From Sphingomonas sanguinis (GTDB taxonomy: Bacteria > Pseudomonadota > Alphaproteobacteria > Sphingomonadales > Sphingomonadaceae): a stretch of 64,000 bases of DNA. A model generated the notes under the pieces. That model was not told where the DNA came from. It was given only the letters and a program-made list of their open reading frames with translations, and ran no database searches. This document shows positions 20,912-29,871 of the stretch, piece after piece (the stretch's first letter is position 1; each line of letters starts with the position of its first letter). The translations under genes were made by a program, and so were the position numbers. The stretch covers positions 345,001-409,000 of the forward strand of contig NZ_CP079203.1 in NCBI RefSeq assembly GCF_019297835.1. Direction: 5' to 3'.

Positions 20912-22366
20912 TTAACGGTCTTGGTAGTGCCTTTCATTCCAACCGCCACCCAGCGCCTGATAAAGAAGCACGCTGTCGGTCAGGCGTTGAGCACGCGCCT
21001 GGACGAGGGCGCCTTGCGTGCCCAGCCAGGCGGCTTGCAGGTTCAGCGTCGCCGCATCGCTGACCTGGCCGAGCCGGGCCTGCGCCTGCGCGATATCGAG
21101 GGCGCGTCGCGCTGCCGCATCGGCCTGCGCCGCCGCGCGCAGCGCTTGCGCATCCGCCGACACGCCTTGCACCACGTCCGCGACATTCTGCATCGCGGAC
21201 AGCACGGTCGAGCGATATTGCGCCTTGGCCTGATCCAACGTCGCCTCCGCCGCGCGCTGGCGCTTGAGAAGCGTGCCGCCCTCGAAGATCGGTTGGAGCA
21301 ATCCGCCGGTCAGTGACCAGAAGGGGTTGCCGTTACGGAACAGCGTCGACAGCCCGGTCGAGGTGCCCCCTGCGGTGCCGGTGATCGAGAAACTGGGCAG
21401 GCGCGCGGCGATGGCGACGCCGACCTGTGCCGAGGCATAATGGAGATTGGCCTCCGCCGCGCGGATATCGGGGCGCTGCGCGACGAGTTCGGAGGGGAGT
21501 GAGACGGGCAGTTCGGCGGGTAGATGCAACGCGTCGAGATCGGGTGCGGCGAAATGCTCGGCCGGATAGCGACCGGTTAGCACCGCCAGGAAATCACGCG
21601 CCTGCGCCTGTTGCTTGGCCAGGGCGGGCAGCGCCGCCTCGGCCTGCGACAGCGCCAACTGCGCCGCCGCCACGTCCGCGCCGCTCGCCGCGCCCAACCG
21701 AAGCTGGGCCTGCACAATGGTCAGGTAACGACGGTCGGCCTCGATCACCTGTCCGGTCATCGCGATCTGACGATCCAGACTGGCCAGCGTGATTGTGGTG
21801 TTCGCGACATTGGTAGTGACGGTCAGATAGGCCGCCTCGGTCTGGAAACGCTGAGCCTCGGCCTGCGCCTTCGCGCCCTCCACTCCGCGCCTTATGCCAC
21901 CGAACAGGTCGGGGGTATAGCTAGCGGTCGCGCCCAGCGTGTAGAGCGTGAAGATGTCCGAATTGTCGTTCAACGGCGATTGCAGGACGTTCGCGTTCTT
22001 CTGCCGCTCGACCTGCCCGTTCGCCGAGACGCTGGGGAACAGGGTGCCGCGCTGCGCCAGATAGGTCTGGCGCGCCGCGCGGAGGGCTGCCTTGGCGCTC
22101 TCGACATCCGGGTTATGGGCTAGCGCATCGGCCTCCAGCGCATCGAGCGCGCGGGAGCCGAACTGCGTCCACCAACGATCGGAGACGACCCCGCCCCAGC
22201 GGAAACGCTGCGCCTTGCCGCCAGCAACGGGTGTGGCTTCGGTCTGCGCCGGGAGCGTGGCGGGCGTATAGCCGCTGGCGTTCGGGGCGAGGGGGGTGTG
22301 GAAGTCGGGCCCCACCGCGCAGCCACCCAGGACCAGCGCGAGCATCGACCAGGACAAGCGGCGCAT
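20912..22366 (-). CDS. RND efflux outer-membrane lipoprotein, NodT family
   Basis: A 484-residue TolC-like outer-membrane factor. The signal peptide ends in the lipobox LGGC with acylated Cys16 (MRRLSWSMLALVLGGC). Repeated long amphipathic helices rich in Ala/Gln (AQLRLGAASGADVAAAQLALSQ and similar) mark the two OEP domains, and VAQRPDIRAAEANLHYASA is the family signature. The start overlaps the stop of the RND permease gene by one base (TGATG). Third gene of the efflux operon. Confidence 0.94.
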   Translation of the reverse strand: MRRLSWSMLALVLGGCAVGPDFHTPLAPNASGYTPATLPAQTEATPVAGGKAQRFRWGGVVSDRWWTQFGSRALDALEADALAHNPDVESAKAALRAARQTYLAQRGTLFPSVSANGQVERQKNANVLQSPLNDNSDIFTLYTLGATASYTPDLFGGIRRGVEGAKAQAEAQRFQTEAAYLTVTTNVANTTITLASLDRQIAMTGQVIEADRRYLTIVQAQLRLGAASGADVAAAQLALSQAEAALPALAKQQAQARDFLAVLTGRYPAEHFAAPDLDALHLPAELPVSLPSELVAQRPDIRAAEANLHYASAQVGVAIAARLPSFSITGTAGGTSTGLSTLFRNGNPFWSLTGGLLQPIFEGGTLLKRQRAAEATLDQAKAQYRSTVLSAMQNVADVVQGVSADAQALRAAAQADAAARRALDIAQAQARLGQVSDAATLNLQAAWLGTQGALVQARAQRLTDSVLLYQALGGGWNERHYQDR

Positions 22367-25300
22367 CAGTTCGCCTCCTCCGCTTCTTCATCTGCAAGGA
22401 CGGGCCGGGGCCGTCCGGCGGGCGAGAACATTTCGATCAGCACCGGCAGCACCAGCAGGATCAGCGCGGGCGCGAGCAGGATACCGCCCACCACCACCAG
22501 GGCCAGCGGTCGTTGCACCTGCGCGCCGATCGCGGTCGACATGGCGGCAGGCAACAGGCCGAGACAGGCCGCAAGACAGGTCATCAGCACCGGCCGCAGC
22601 CGCGTCTCCGCCGCCTGAACCAGCGCCTGGCTCCGTTCGATCCCGCGTTCGACCAGTTCGTGGAAATAGGAGAGCACGATCACCCCTTCCATCGCCGCGA
22701 TACCGAACAGCGCGATGAAGCCGATCGCCGCCGACACGCTGAACGGCGTGCCCGTCAGCGCCAGCGCGAAGATGCCGCCGATCACCGTCATCGGCAGGAC
22801 GCTCGACACCAGCAACGTCTCGGTGATCGAGGAGAAGTGGAGGAACAGTAGCAGTCCGATCAGGACCAGCGTGATCGGCACGATCACCTCCAGCCGGTCG
22901 AGCGCGGCCTGGAGATCGCCGAATTCGCCCACCCATTCCAGATGCTGGCCGTCGCCCAGCGTCACATGGGTCGCGACCGCCTTTTGCGCGTCGGCCACCG
23001 CGCCGCCCAGATCGCGACCGCGCACGCTGAACTTGATCGGGATATAGCGGGTCTGCTGCTCGCGATAGATGAAGGACGGGCCGGAGATCAGCCGGACGGT
23101 GGCGACATCGCTCAAAGGCACCTGCGTCGTACCGCCCACCGCATTGCCGACACCGATCGGGATCGCGCGCAGATCGTCCAGCGTCGCACGCTGCGCGGTG
23201 TTCAGGCGGACCATGATCGGGAAGTTCCGGTCGCTGCCCTTCTCATAGAGATTGCCCGCCGCCTGGCCGCCGATCGCCGCCTGGACGACCGCGTTTACGT
23301 CGCCCGGCGCCAGGCCGTAGCGCGCCGCCTTTTCGCGATCGACGTCGATCTTGACCGTCGGCTGGCCCAGCGAGTTGAAGATCGACAGGTCGGTGATGCC
23401 CGGCGCCTTGGCCATCGCCGCCTTCACCGCCTCGGCAGTGCGCTGCAGGCTTTCCAGGTCGTTGCCGTAGAGCTTGACGGAGTTCTCGCCCTTCACGCCC
23501 GAAGCCGCTTCCTCGACATTGTCCTCAATATATTGCGAGAAGTTGAAGTCGACCCCGGCAAAGCTGGCCGCGAGCTTGCGGTTCATGTCGTCGGTCAGCT
23601 TTTCCTTGGTCATGCCGCTCGGCCATTCGCTGCGCGGCTTCAGGGGCACGAAGAATTCGGTGTTGAAGAAGCCGGTCGCATCCGTGCCGTCATCGGGGCG
23701 GCCATGCTGCGAGATGACGGTCGCGACTTCCGGGTAGCTCGCCAGGATGCGCCGCATATGGTTCACATATTCGTCGCCCGCCGCCAGCGAGACCGATTGC
23801 GGCATGGTCGCGCGGATCCAAAGATTGCCTTCCTCCAGATGCGGCAGGAACTCCAGGCCCAGGCCATGCGCGGCGACGATCGCCAGCAGGAAGAGCGCGC
23901 CCGCGATGGTCAGCGTCACCGCCCGCGCCCTCAGCGCCAGATGTAGCAGCGGATGATAGACCGAGTGGAGCCACCGCACGATCGCGGTCTCCCGCTCCTC
24001 CAGGTCCAGCCCGAGCAGGATCGCCGACAAGGCGGGCGACACGGTAAAGGTCGCGACCAGCCCGCCCGCGATCGCATAGGCATAGGTCCGTGCCATCGGC
24101 CCGAAGATGTGCCCCTCGATCCCGGTCAGGGTGAACAACGGCAGGAAGGACATGATGATGATCGCCGCCGAGAAGAAGATGGCGCGGTTCACCTCGCCGC
24201 TCGCCTCCGCGATGACGGCGATCTTGCGCGCCATCAGCTTGTCCTTGCGCAGTTTGACGTTGGGCGCCTCGGACAAATGGCGGAAGATATTCTCGACCAT
24301 GATGACGGTCGCATCGACGATCAGGCCAAAGTCGATCGCGCCGACCGAGAGCAAATTGGCGGACTCGCCCCGCGCGACCAGGATCATGACCGCCGTGAAC
24401 AGCGCGAAGGGGATGGTCGCCGCGACCACGATCGCGCTGCGCAGATTGCCGAGAAACACCCATTGGATCAGGAAGATCAGGATCACCCCGAACAGCAGAT
24501 TATGCATGACGGTGTGGGTGGTCAGGTCGATCAACTGGCTGCGATCATAGATGCGCTCGATGTGCACACCGGGCGGCAGGATGTTGGAGGCGTTGATCTT
24601 CTGCACCTCCGCCTCGACGGCGGCGATGGTGGGCGAGCTTTTTTCGCCACGATGCATCAGGACGATGCCTTCGACGATGTCGTTATCCTGATCCTGCCCC
24701 GCAATGCCCAGGCGGGGCAGATGGCCAACCTCGATCTTGGCCACGTCGCGCACGAAGACGGGGGCGCCGTTGACGGTCTTCAGGAACGTGTTGCGGATCT
24801 GGTCGGGCGACTGGATCAGGCCGACGCCGCGCACGATCGCCGCCTTCGGTCCCAGGTCGATGGTCTGCCCGCCGACATTGATGTTGGCGTTGTTCAGCGC
24901 CTGGAGCACCTGGGCGAGCGTCAGGCCGTTTGCCATCAACGCCTGCTTGTCGACCGCCACGTCATAGGTCTTGGTCTTGCCACCCCAGCCCGACACGTCG
25001 ATGACGCCCGGCACCGCCTTGAACCGGCGCTCCAGCATCCAGTCCTCGATGGTCTTCAGGTCCGTGACGGAATAGCCGGGCGGCCCGACGACGCGGTAGC
25101 GATAGATCTCGCCGATCGGGCTTTCGGGCGACAGCTGCGGCTGGACGCCGCCGGGCAAAGGCGGCAGCTGGCTCAGCTTGTTGATGACCCGCTGCTCGGC
25201 CTCTTCATAGGTAAAGTCGTAGGTGAACTGCACCTTCACGTCGGACAGGCCGAAGAGTGATATGGTGCGCACCGTCTTCACATGCGGGATGCCCGCCAGC

Positions 25301-25512
25301 TGGATCTCGATCGGGATGGTGATGTTGCGCTCGATCTCCTCGGCCGACTGACCCGGATATTGGGTGATGATGTCGACCAGAGGCGGGACGGGATCGGGAT
25401 AGGCCTCGATATTCAGGCGGCTGAAGGCGAAGGTCCCTGCGCCCAGCATGACGACGAAGAACAGGAGGACCAGCCAGCGGCGCTTCAGCGCGAAGTTGAC
25501 GACGGCGCCCAT
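22366..25512 (-). CDS. RND efflux permease, CzcA/CusA-like (HME-type)
   Basis: A 1048-residue inner-membrane proton antiporter with 12 predicted spans and two large periplasmic loops. The fourth-helix motif reads DFGLIVDATVIMVEN, close to the DFGIIVDG-type motif of heavy-metal RND pumps (CzcA, CusA), as is the early PLVDIITQYPGQSAEEIE stretch and SVRGRDLGG. It is therefore more likely a divalent-metal exporter than a drug pump, but the metal cannot be assigned: no methionine cluster is obvious, and no metal-binding accessory gene is adjacent. Middle gene of the adaptor-permease-outer membrane operon; 4-bp gap to the adaptor. Confidence 0.93.
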   Translation of the reverse strand: MGAVVNFALKRRWLVLLFFVVMLGAGTFAFSRLNIEAYPDPVPPLVDIITQYPGQSAEEIERNITIPIEIQLAGIPHVKTVRTISLFGLSDVKVQFTYDFTYEEAEQRVINKLSQLPPLPGGVQPQLSPESPIGEIYRYRVVGPPGYSVTDLKTIEDWMLERRFKAVPGVIDVSGWGGKTKTYDVAVDKQALMANGLTLAQVLQALNNANINVGGQTIDLGPKAAIVRGVGLIQSPDQIRNTFLKTVNGAPVFVRDVAKIEVGHLPRLGIAGQDQDNDIVEGIVLMHRGEKSSPTIAAVEAEVQKINASNILPPGVHIERIYDRSQLIDLTTHTVMHNLLFGVILIFLIQWVFLGNLRSAIVVAATIPFALFTAVMILVARGESANLLSVGAIDFGLIVDATVIMVENIFRHLSEAPNVKLRKDKLMARKIAVIAEASGEVNRAIFFSAAIIIMSFLPLFTLTGIEGHIFGPMARTYAYAIAGGLVATFTVSPALSAILLGLDLEERETAIVRWLHSVYHPLLHLALRARAVTLTIAGALFLLAIVAAHGLGLEFLPHLEEGNLWIRATMPQSVSLAAGDEYVNHMRRILASYPEVATVISQHGRPDDGTDATGFFNTEFFVPLKPRSEWPSGMTKEKLTDDMNRKLAASFAGVDFNFSQYIEDNVEEAASGVKGENSVKLYGNDLESLQRTAEAVKAAMAKAPGITDLSIFNSLGQPTVKIDVDREKAARYGLAPGDVNAVVQAAIGGQAAGNLYEKGSDRNFPIMVRLNTAQRATLDDLRAIPIGVGNAVGGTTQVPLSDVATVRLISGPSFIYREQQTRYIPIKFSVRGRDLGGAVADAQKAVATHVTLGDGQHLEWVGEFGDLQAALDRLEVIVPITLVLIGLLLFLHFSSITETLLVSSVLPMTVIGGIFALALTGTPFSVSAAIGFIALFGIAAMEGVIVLSYFHELVERGIERSQALVQAAETRLRPVLMTCLAACLGLLPAAMSTAIGAQVQRPLALVVVGGILLAPALILLVLPVLIEMFSPAGRPRPVLADEEAEEAN

Positions 25513-25516
25513 GGGA

Positions 25517-26713
25517 TCAGTCTCCGCCGTTCGCGCGGTCGATGAACACCGAGCCTTCGGTGACGACCGCTTCGCCCGGCGCGAGCCCTTGCGTCACCGT
25601 CACCGCGTCGCCCGTGCTGGTGCCGGTGCGGATCGCGCGCAGCGACAGGCTGTGTCGTTCGCGATGCGCGACCCAGACATGCGCGTCGTCGCCTTCGTAC
25701 AGGACCGCCATCGCCGGGATCTCGACCGCCTGCACGGCCGCGCCGTCCGACAACCGCGCGGTCGCGAACATGTTGGGGCGCAGCGCACCGTCCGGGTTGG
25801 CGATCTGCGCACGCACCACGATGCGGCGCGTGTTCGGATCGACGACCGGCGCAATGTAATAGACCCGCGCATCGAAAGTCCGGCCCGGAAAGGCCGGGAC
25901 GGTGACGGACAGAAGGGCTCCGCGCCTCAGTTTGCCCGCATCCGCCTCGCGCACATTGGCGACCAGCCAGACATCGCTCAGGTCGCTGATCGTAAACAGC
26001 GGCGTGCTGGCGCCAGAGGCGGCGCTTTCGACATATTGGCCGATCCCGGCGTTCCGCGCGGTAACGGTGCCGTCGATCGGGCTGCGAACGATCGCCTCGT
26101 CCCGGCCATGACCGGCCGTGCCGCCCAGCCCCAGCACCTGCAACCGGCCGCGCGCTGCCGACAGCTGGGCCTCGCTGCTCGCCAGCGTGCTGCGCGCGCT
26201 CGCCAGGTCGGCCTGTGCCTGCTGCACGTCGCGTTGCGCGGCACCCTGCACCGCGAGCAACGCCTGCTGGCGCGCGGCATTGGCCTCGGCGGTGGTCAGC
26301 GCCTTTCGGGCGGCGGCGGCGGCGGCCTCCGCCGTGGCGATATCGCTGCGCCCCTGCACCAGTTCCGAAGCGGCGATGGCATAGATGGGCTGGCCGGGCC
26401 GGACCACATCGCCAGGCTTCACGAAGATGCGCGAAATCCGGCCCGTGAAGGGCGAGAAGAGCTGCGTCGTGCGATCATCGTCGGTCGCGATCTGTCCATC
26501 GGTCAGCAGCGCGGGCGCGTATTGGTCGCCACCCGCCTTCGTGAAGCGCAGGTTCGCCCATTGCTGATCGGTAGGCCGGAACTCGCCGGGGGGCAGCGTG
26601 TCCTTTCGAGCGGGCGCCGCATCGTTCGATGACGAACAGGCGCCCAGCAGCAAAGCCAAGCCGACAGGGGCAAGTGCGGTCCAGAACCGTCGGTCGCGGG
26701 GAATGCAGGTCAT
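25517..26713 (-). CDS. RND periplasmic adaptor lipoprotein (HlyD/MFP family)
   Basis: A 398-residue membrane-fusion protein. The signal peptide ends in LGAC with Cys26 as the lipidation site, giving an inner-membrane-anchored lipoprotein. The barrel-sandwich hybrid is split around a long alpha-helical hairpin of Ala/Gln-rich heptads (about residues 130-220). SPFTGRISRIFVKPGDVVRPGQ and RSPIDGTVTARNAGIGQYV are the two half-motifs of the lipoyl-like domain. The start at 26713 is chosen for the signal peptide; the in-frame start 48 nt upstream lacks one. First gene of the efflux operon. Confidence 0.93.
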   Translation of the reverse strand: MTCIPRDRRFWTALAPVGLALLLGACSSSNDAAPARKDTLPPGEFRPTDQQWANLRFTKAGGDQYAPALLTDGQIATDDDRTTQLFSPFTGRISRIFVKPGDVVRPGQPIYAIAASELVQGRSDIATAEAAAAAARKALTTAEANAARQQALLAVQGAAQRDVQQAQADLASARSTLASSEAQLSAARGRLQVLGLGGTAGHGRDEAIVRSPIDGTVTARNAGIGQYVESAASGASTPLFTISDLSDVWLVANVREADAGKLRRGALLSVTVPAFPGRTFDARVYYIAPVVDPNTRRIVVRAQIANPDGALRPNMFATARLSDGAAVQAVEIPAMAVLYEGDDAHVWVAHRERHSLSLRAIRTGTSTGDAVTVTQGLAPGEAVVTEGSVFIDRANGGD

Positions 26714-26771
26714 GCGCGGGGCGTAGGGGCAGGCTTGGTTTACCGGCAATCGCCCAACCATATGGCTCGGC

Positions 26772-26785
26772 TATACTTTGGTATA
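26772..26785. promoter_or_regulatory. Palindrome in the efflux operon / two-component divergent promoter region
   Basis: TATAC at 26772-26776 and GTATA at 26781-26785 are perfect inverted half-sites with a TTTG spacer. The segment lies midway in the 120-bp gap between the efflux operon and the kinase gene. It may be an operator for the adjacent FixJ-like regulator, or simply overlap a -10 element (TATACT). Confidence 0.45.
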
Positions 26786-26833
26786 TGCCAATCCGGCTCG
26801 ACGGAGAGCGGCTCCGAGTCGATAAGAAACGCC

Positions 26834-27910
26834 ATGCTCCGCAAGGACCCTCTACAGGCCAATGCTCGTGCCCTCCACTGGATCACCGGAGCGGCTGTCG
26901 CGCTTCTGATCCTCGCCATCTTCGTGGTCGATGTCCTGACCGACCGGCTGATCGCGGTCGCGGTGCTCTATGTCGTACCGGTGCTGCTGTCGCTCCGGGC
27001 GTTTCCGCGCGCGCAGGTGACGGCGCTGGCGGCAGGATGCGTGGTCCTGACCATGCTGGGCACGCCGCTGACCCGGTTCGGCATGACCGAAGCGGGGGTC
27101 GTCAATCTGGCCATCAGCATCGTCGCGATCGTCACCACCGGCTATCTGGGCCTGCGCACCCTGTCGCACGAGGCCGCCTCGCATGAGGCGCGCGAGCATA
27201 TGCGCCGCTTGTCGCGGATCGGAAATCTGGGCGAACTCGCCTCCTCGATCGCGCATGAGGTGAACCAGCCGCTGGCCGCCATCGCGGGCAGCGCGGGCGC
27301 GTGTCGGCGCTGGCTGGAGGCAACACCGCCGGACCTGAGCAAGGCCAAGGAGTCGCTCGACCGGATAAGCCGCGACGCTGCGCGCGCCGGGGACGTGGTG
27401 GCCGGCGTGCGCCGTCTGGCCAGCCGGAAGGCGGCGACGCCCGAATGGACCGACATGGGCGAGCTGGTCGAACAATGCGTCGCCATCGCCCGCGCCGAAC
27501 TCGATCGCCAGCAGATCCGGCTCGACCTCGACCTGCCGCCCGAAGGCCCGCTGGTCTGGGGCGACAGGGTGCAGATCCAGCAAATCGTCCTCAACCTGCT
27601 GATCAACGCGATCGAAAGCCTGGGCGAGAACGGAGCCGCCGAACGGCGCATCCTTGTCATGGTGGCCCGGAATGACAGCATGATCGTTCTGAGCGTCGCG
27701 GACACCGGCCCCGGCCTGTCGCGCGACGCGGCCGGCCATTTGTGGGAGCCGTTCTGGACCAGCAAGGACGGCGGCGTCGGCCTAGGCCTGACCATCAGCC
27801 GGACCATTGCCGAGGCGCATGGCGGCGCGCTGGAATGCCGTCCGCGTGGCGGCGCGGGTGCGGTGTTTGAACTGCGCCTGCCTATGGCGCAGGAGGACAC
27901 GCATGGTTGA
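26834..27910 (+). CDS. Sensor histidine kinase, FixL/DctB-like
   Basis: A 358-residue membrane kinase. The N-terminal 110 residues contain about four hydrophobic helices (from WITGAAVALLILAIFVVDVL) and no large periplasmic sensor domain. The dimerisation/phosphoacceptor motif SSIAHEVNQPLAAIAG carries H141. The ATPase domain shows the N box NLLINAIESL, DTGPGLS and GGVGLGLTISRTIAEAHGG. The start at 26834 is preferred because the upstream residues are not membrane-like. It overlaps the response-regulator gene by 8 bp and is divergent from the RND operon, its likely target. Confidence 0.9.
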   Translation: MLRKDPLQANARALHWITGAAVALLILAIFVVDVLTDRLIAVAVLYVVPVLLSLRAFPRAQVTALAAGCVVLTMLGTPLTRFGMTEAGVVNLAISIVAIVTTGYLGLRTLSHEAASHEAREHMRRLSRIGNLGELASSIAHEVNQPLAAIAGSAGACRRWLEATPPDLSKAKESLDRISRDAARAGDVVAGVRRLASRKAATPEWTDMGELVEQCVAIARAELDRQQIRLDLDLPPEGPLVWGDRVQIQQIVLNLLINAIESLGENGAAERRILVMVARNDSMIVLSVADTGPGLSRDAAGHLWEPFWTSKDGGVGLGLTISRTIAEAHGGALECRPRGGAGAVFELRLPMAQEDTHG

Positions 27911-28559
27911 TGCCGCGCATGAGGGACCGCTCGTCCGGATCGTCGACGATCAATTTTCGGTGCGCGAGGCGGTGGCCGACTTGCTCGCCTCGGTCGGGCT
28001 TGCGACGCGCGGTTACGCCTCGGTCGCCGATTTCCACGAGCGGGACGAACCGGCGCGTCCCGGTTGCCTGATCCTCGACGTGCGTATGCCGGGCAGCAGC
28101 GGCTTCGACCTGTTCGCCACCATGGAGGCCGAGGGTAACGGCCTGCCGGTCGTCTTCGTCACGGGACATGGCGACATAGCCATGGCGGTCCGCGCAATGA
28201 AGGCGGGCGCTGTCGACTTCATCGCCAAACCATTCAACGACCAGCATCTGATCGACGCGGTCAATGCCGCGATCCGTGAGGACGGCGTGCGACGCCGGGC
28301 GGCCCGCGCCGCCGCCGACGCGGCCCGTCGCCTGTCTAGCCTGAGCGAGGGCGAGTATGAAGTCCTGCGCCTGACCGTCGAGGGCCTGCGCATCAAGCAG
28401 ATCGCTGACCGACTGACCATCAGCGAGATCACCGTCAAGACGCGGCGCGCCCGGATGATGCAGAAGCTTGGCATCACCTCCCTGCTTGAACTCCTGCAAA
28501 TTCATACGTTGGGATCAACCAGATGTGGAGGAGCGCGCGGGGGGGAGTTTAACCTCTAA
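27903..28559 (+). CDS. FixJ-family response regulator, C-terminus altered by IS junction
   Basis: A 218-residue two-domain regulator. The receiver domain (about residues 8-125) has phospho-acceptor D59 in LILDVRMPG, a conserved T in VTGHG and K in IAKPF. The LuxR-type HTH lies at about 140-205 (LSEGEYEVLRLTVEGLRIKQIA, then ISEITVKTRR). The last dozen or so residues look foreign, because the frame runs into an IS5-family remnant and uses a stop inside it. The HTH is complete, so function is probably kept. Partner of the upstream kinase. Confidence 0.9.
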   Translation: MVDAAHEGPLVRIVDDQFSVREAVADLLASVGLATRGYASVADFHERDEPARPGCLILDVRMPGSSGFDLFATMEAEGNGLPVVFVTGHGDIAMAVRAMKAGAVDFIAKPFNDQHLIDAVNAAIREDGVRRRAARAAADAARRLSSLSEGEYEVLRLTVEGLRIKQIADRLTISEITVKTRRARMMQKLGITSLLELLQIHTLGSTRCGGARGGEFNL

Positions 28560-29075
28560 AAGTCCGACCCATGATTCGAGTTTGGCGATACGTCGGGTCA
28601 TGCGCCTGACGGAAGCAATGAGGAGCCATGCTTCAGAGGAGGCGATGGTTGCCTCCCAGCCCTTGGCGAGGCGACGGCGTCGACTGAGCCATGCGATGGT
28701 GCGCTCGGCCAGCCATCGGCGGGGCAGGGCGACAAAGCGGTGGGTGTCGGAACGGTTGACGATCTCAATGGCGAGGCGGTCGACGGCGTCTGCCAGCTTC
28801 TGTCCGGCATAGCCGCCATCGGCAAAGAAACGGGACAGTGACGGATAGGCGCCCCGGCAGCGTTCGATGAGGTCTGGCGCGCCATCGCGATCCTGGATGC
28901 CAGCATGACGCACCAGTCCGTCGAGCAGGCTGCCGGCCGTGTCGGTCGCGATGTGGCGCTTGCGCCCTTTGACCTTCTTGCTCGCGTCATAGCCGCGAGG
29001 TGGTTTTCACCGACTGACTATCGATGATACCTGTGGTCGGTTCGGTTTCACGGCCTTCGGCGACACGTACCCCGG
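28515..29075 (-). pseudogene. IS5-family transposase remnant
   Basis: The minus strand encodes IIDSQSVKTTSR near 29015, then, after a 2-bp loss that shifts the frame, GYDASKKVKGRKRHIATDT and, down to 28515, SRFFADGGYAGQKLADAV, RRWLAERTIAWLSRRRRL and EAWLLIASVRRMTRRIA. These are the second and third catalytic blocks of IS5/IS427-type transposases. The N-terminal third is missing or scrambled, so the gene is dead. Its 3' edge is fused to the end of the response-regulator gene. Confidence 0.8.
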
Positions 29076-29307
29076 CCGCAGATCCCGTGCGCGGTGCAGG
29101 TGCGGACGGCCGACCTTCGTCGTTCGGGTCAGAAAGGGGACGATAACTGCCGATCCCCGTCGGTGTAGTCGCTTGCGGACCGCAGACCTCTTCCGTCATG
29201 TCTCCGGCGAGCGGTTTCGGTCCAGCCCCTGTGATCCTCGTGGTCTTCGCAAACCGCGGTGACTCACAACTGGCCGAGATCGCTCTACTCAATATTCGGT
29301 CGGGCTC

Positions 29308-29790
29308 TTAGGCCAATGTGGCAGCGACGAGCCGACCGATGCCAGCGAACGCCCTGTCGAACTGCTTCTCAGTCGGTTTGCCTCCACGCGTATAGACCGC
29401 GATGACGATCGGCTTGTCGGCTGTGGGCCAAGCAACTGCGATGTCACCGGCCATGTCGCGCCCGTTGCGGCCGGTCTTGTTACCGATCCGCCAGCGTTTG
29501 GGCAGGCCACCGTGCAGTCGAGGATTGGTCTGATTTCCGACCAGCCAGCGCGTCAACAACGCCTTCTACCGATCGGATAGCACGTGGCCAAGAACCACCT
29601 TTTGCAGGGTGGCGGCCATCGCTGCCGGCGTTGTCGAGTCATCCGGCCCGCCAGATGGCACACGATCGAGCGCCGGTTCGTAGTGATTGATCCGCGTCGC
29701 CACGTCTCCGATCGAACGCAGGTACGCGGTCAGTGCGGTCGGACCAGGTACTTGGCCATCAGCAGGTTGGCGCACACGCCAGCGCGGGGA
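29308..29790 (-). pseudogene. Class A beta-lactamase pseudogene (C-terminal half)
   Basis: Reading the minus strand, ANLLMAK is followed after a frameshift by GPTALTAYLRSIGD and TTPAAMAATLQKVVLG. Then comes an in-frame TAG near 29566, then LLTRWLVGNQT, WRIGNKTGRNG (the KTG triad) and DIAVAWPTADKPIVIAVY. These are characteristic of class A serine beta-lactamases from the Omega-loop region to the end. The N-terminal half with the SxxK serine is absent. A missing 5' half, one frameshift and one nonsense codon make it non-functional. It lies beside the IS5 remnant, consistent with an old acquired cassette. Confidence 0.82.
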
Positions 29791-29871
29791 TGCCCAAGGC
29801 CATAGTGCACCTCGTCAGCTTCATCCTCGAATACCTCCACTTCTGATAATGCGAACAGGATGGGGGGCAGA

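Noticed and set aside
22231..26632. Long plus-strand frames opposite the RND operon
   Set aside because: Arg/Gln/Asp/His-rich complements of GC-rich coding sequence; no domain, no ribosome sites.
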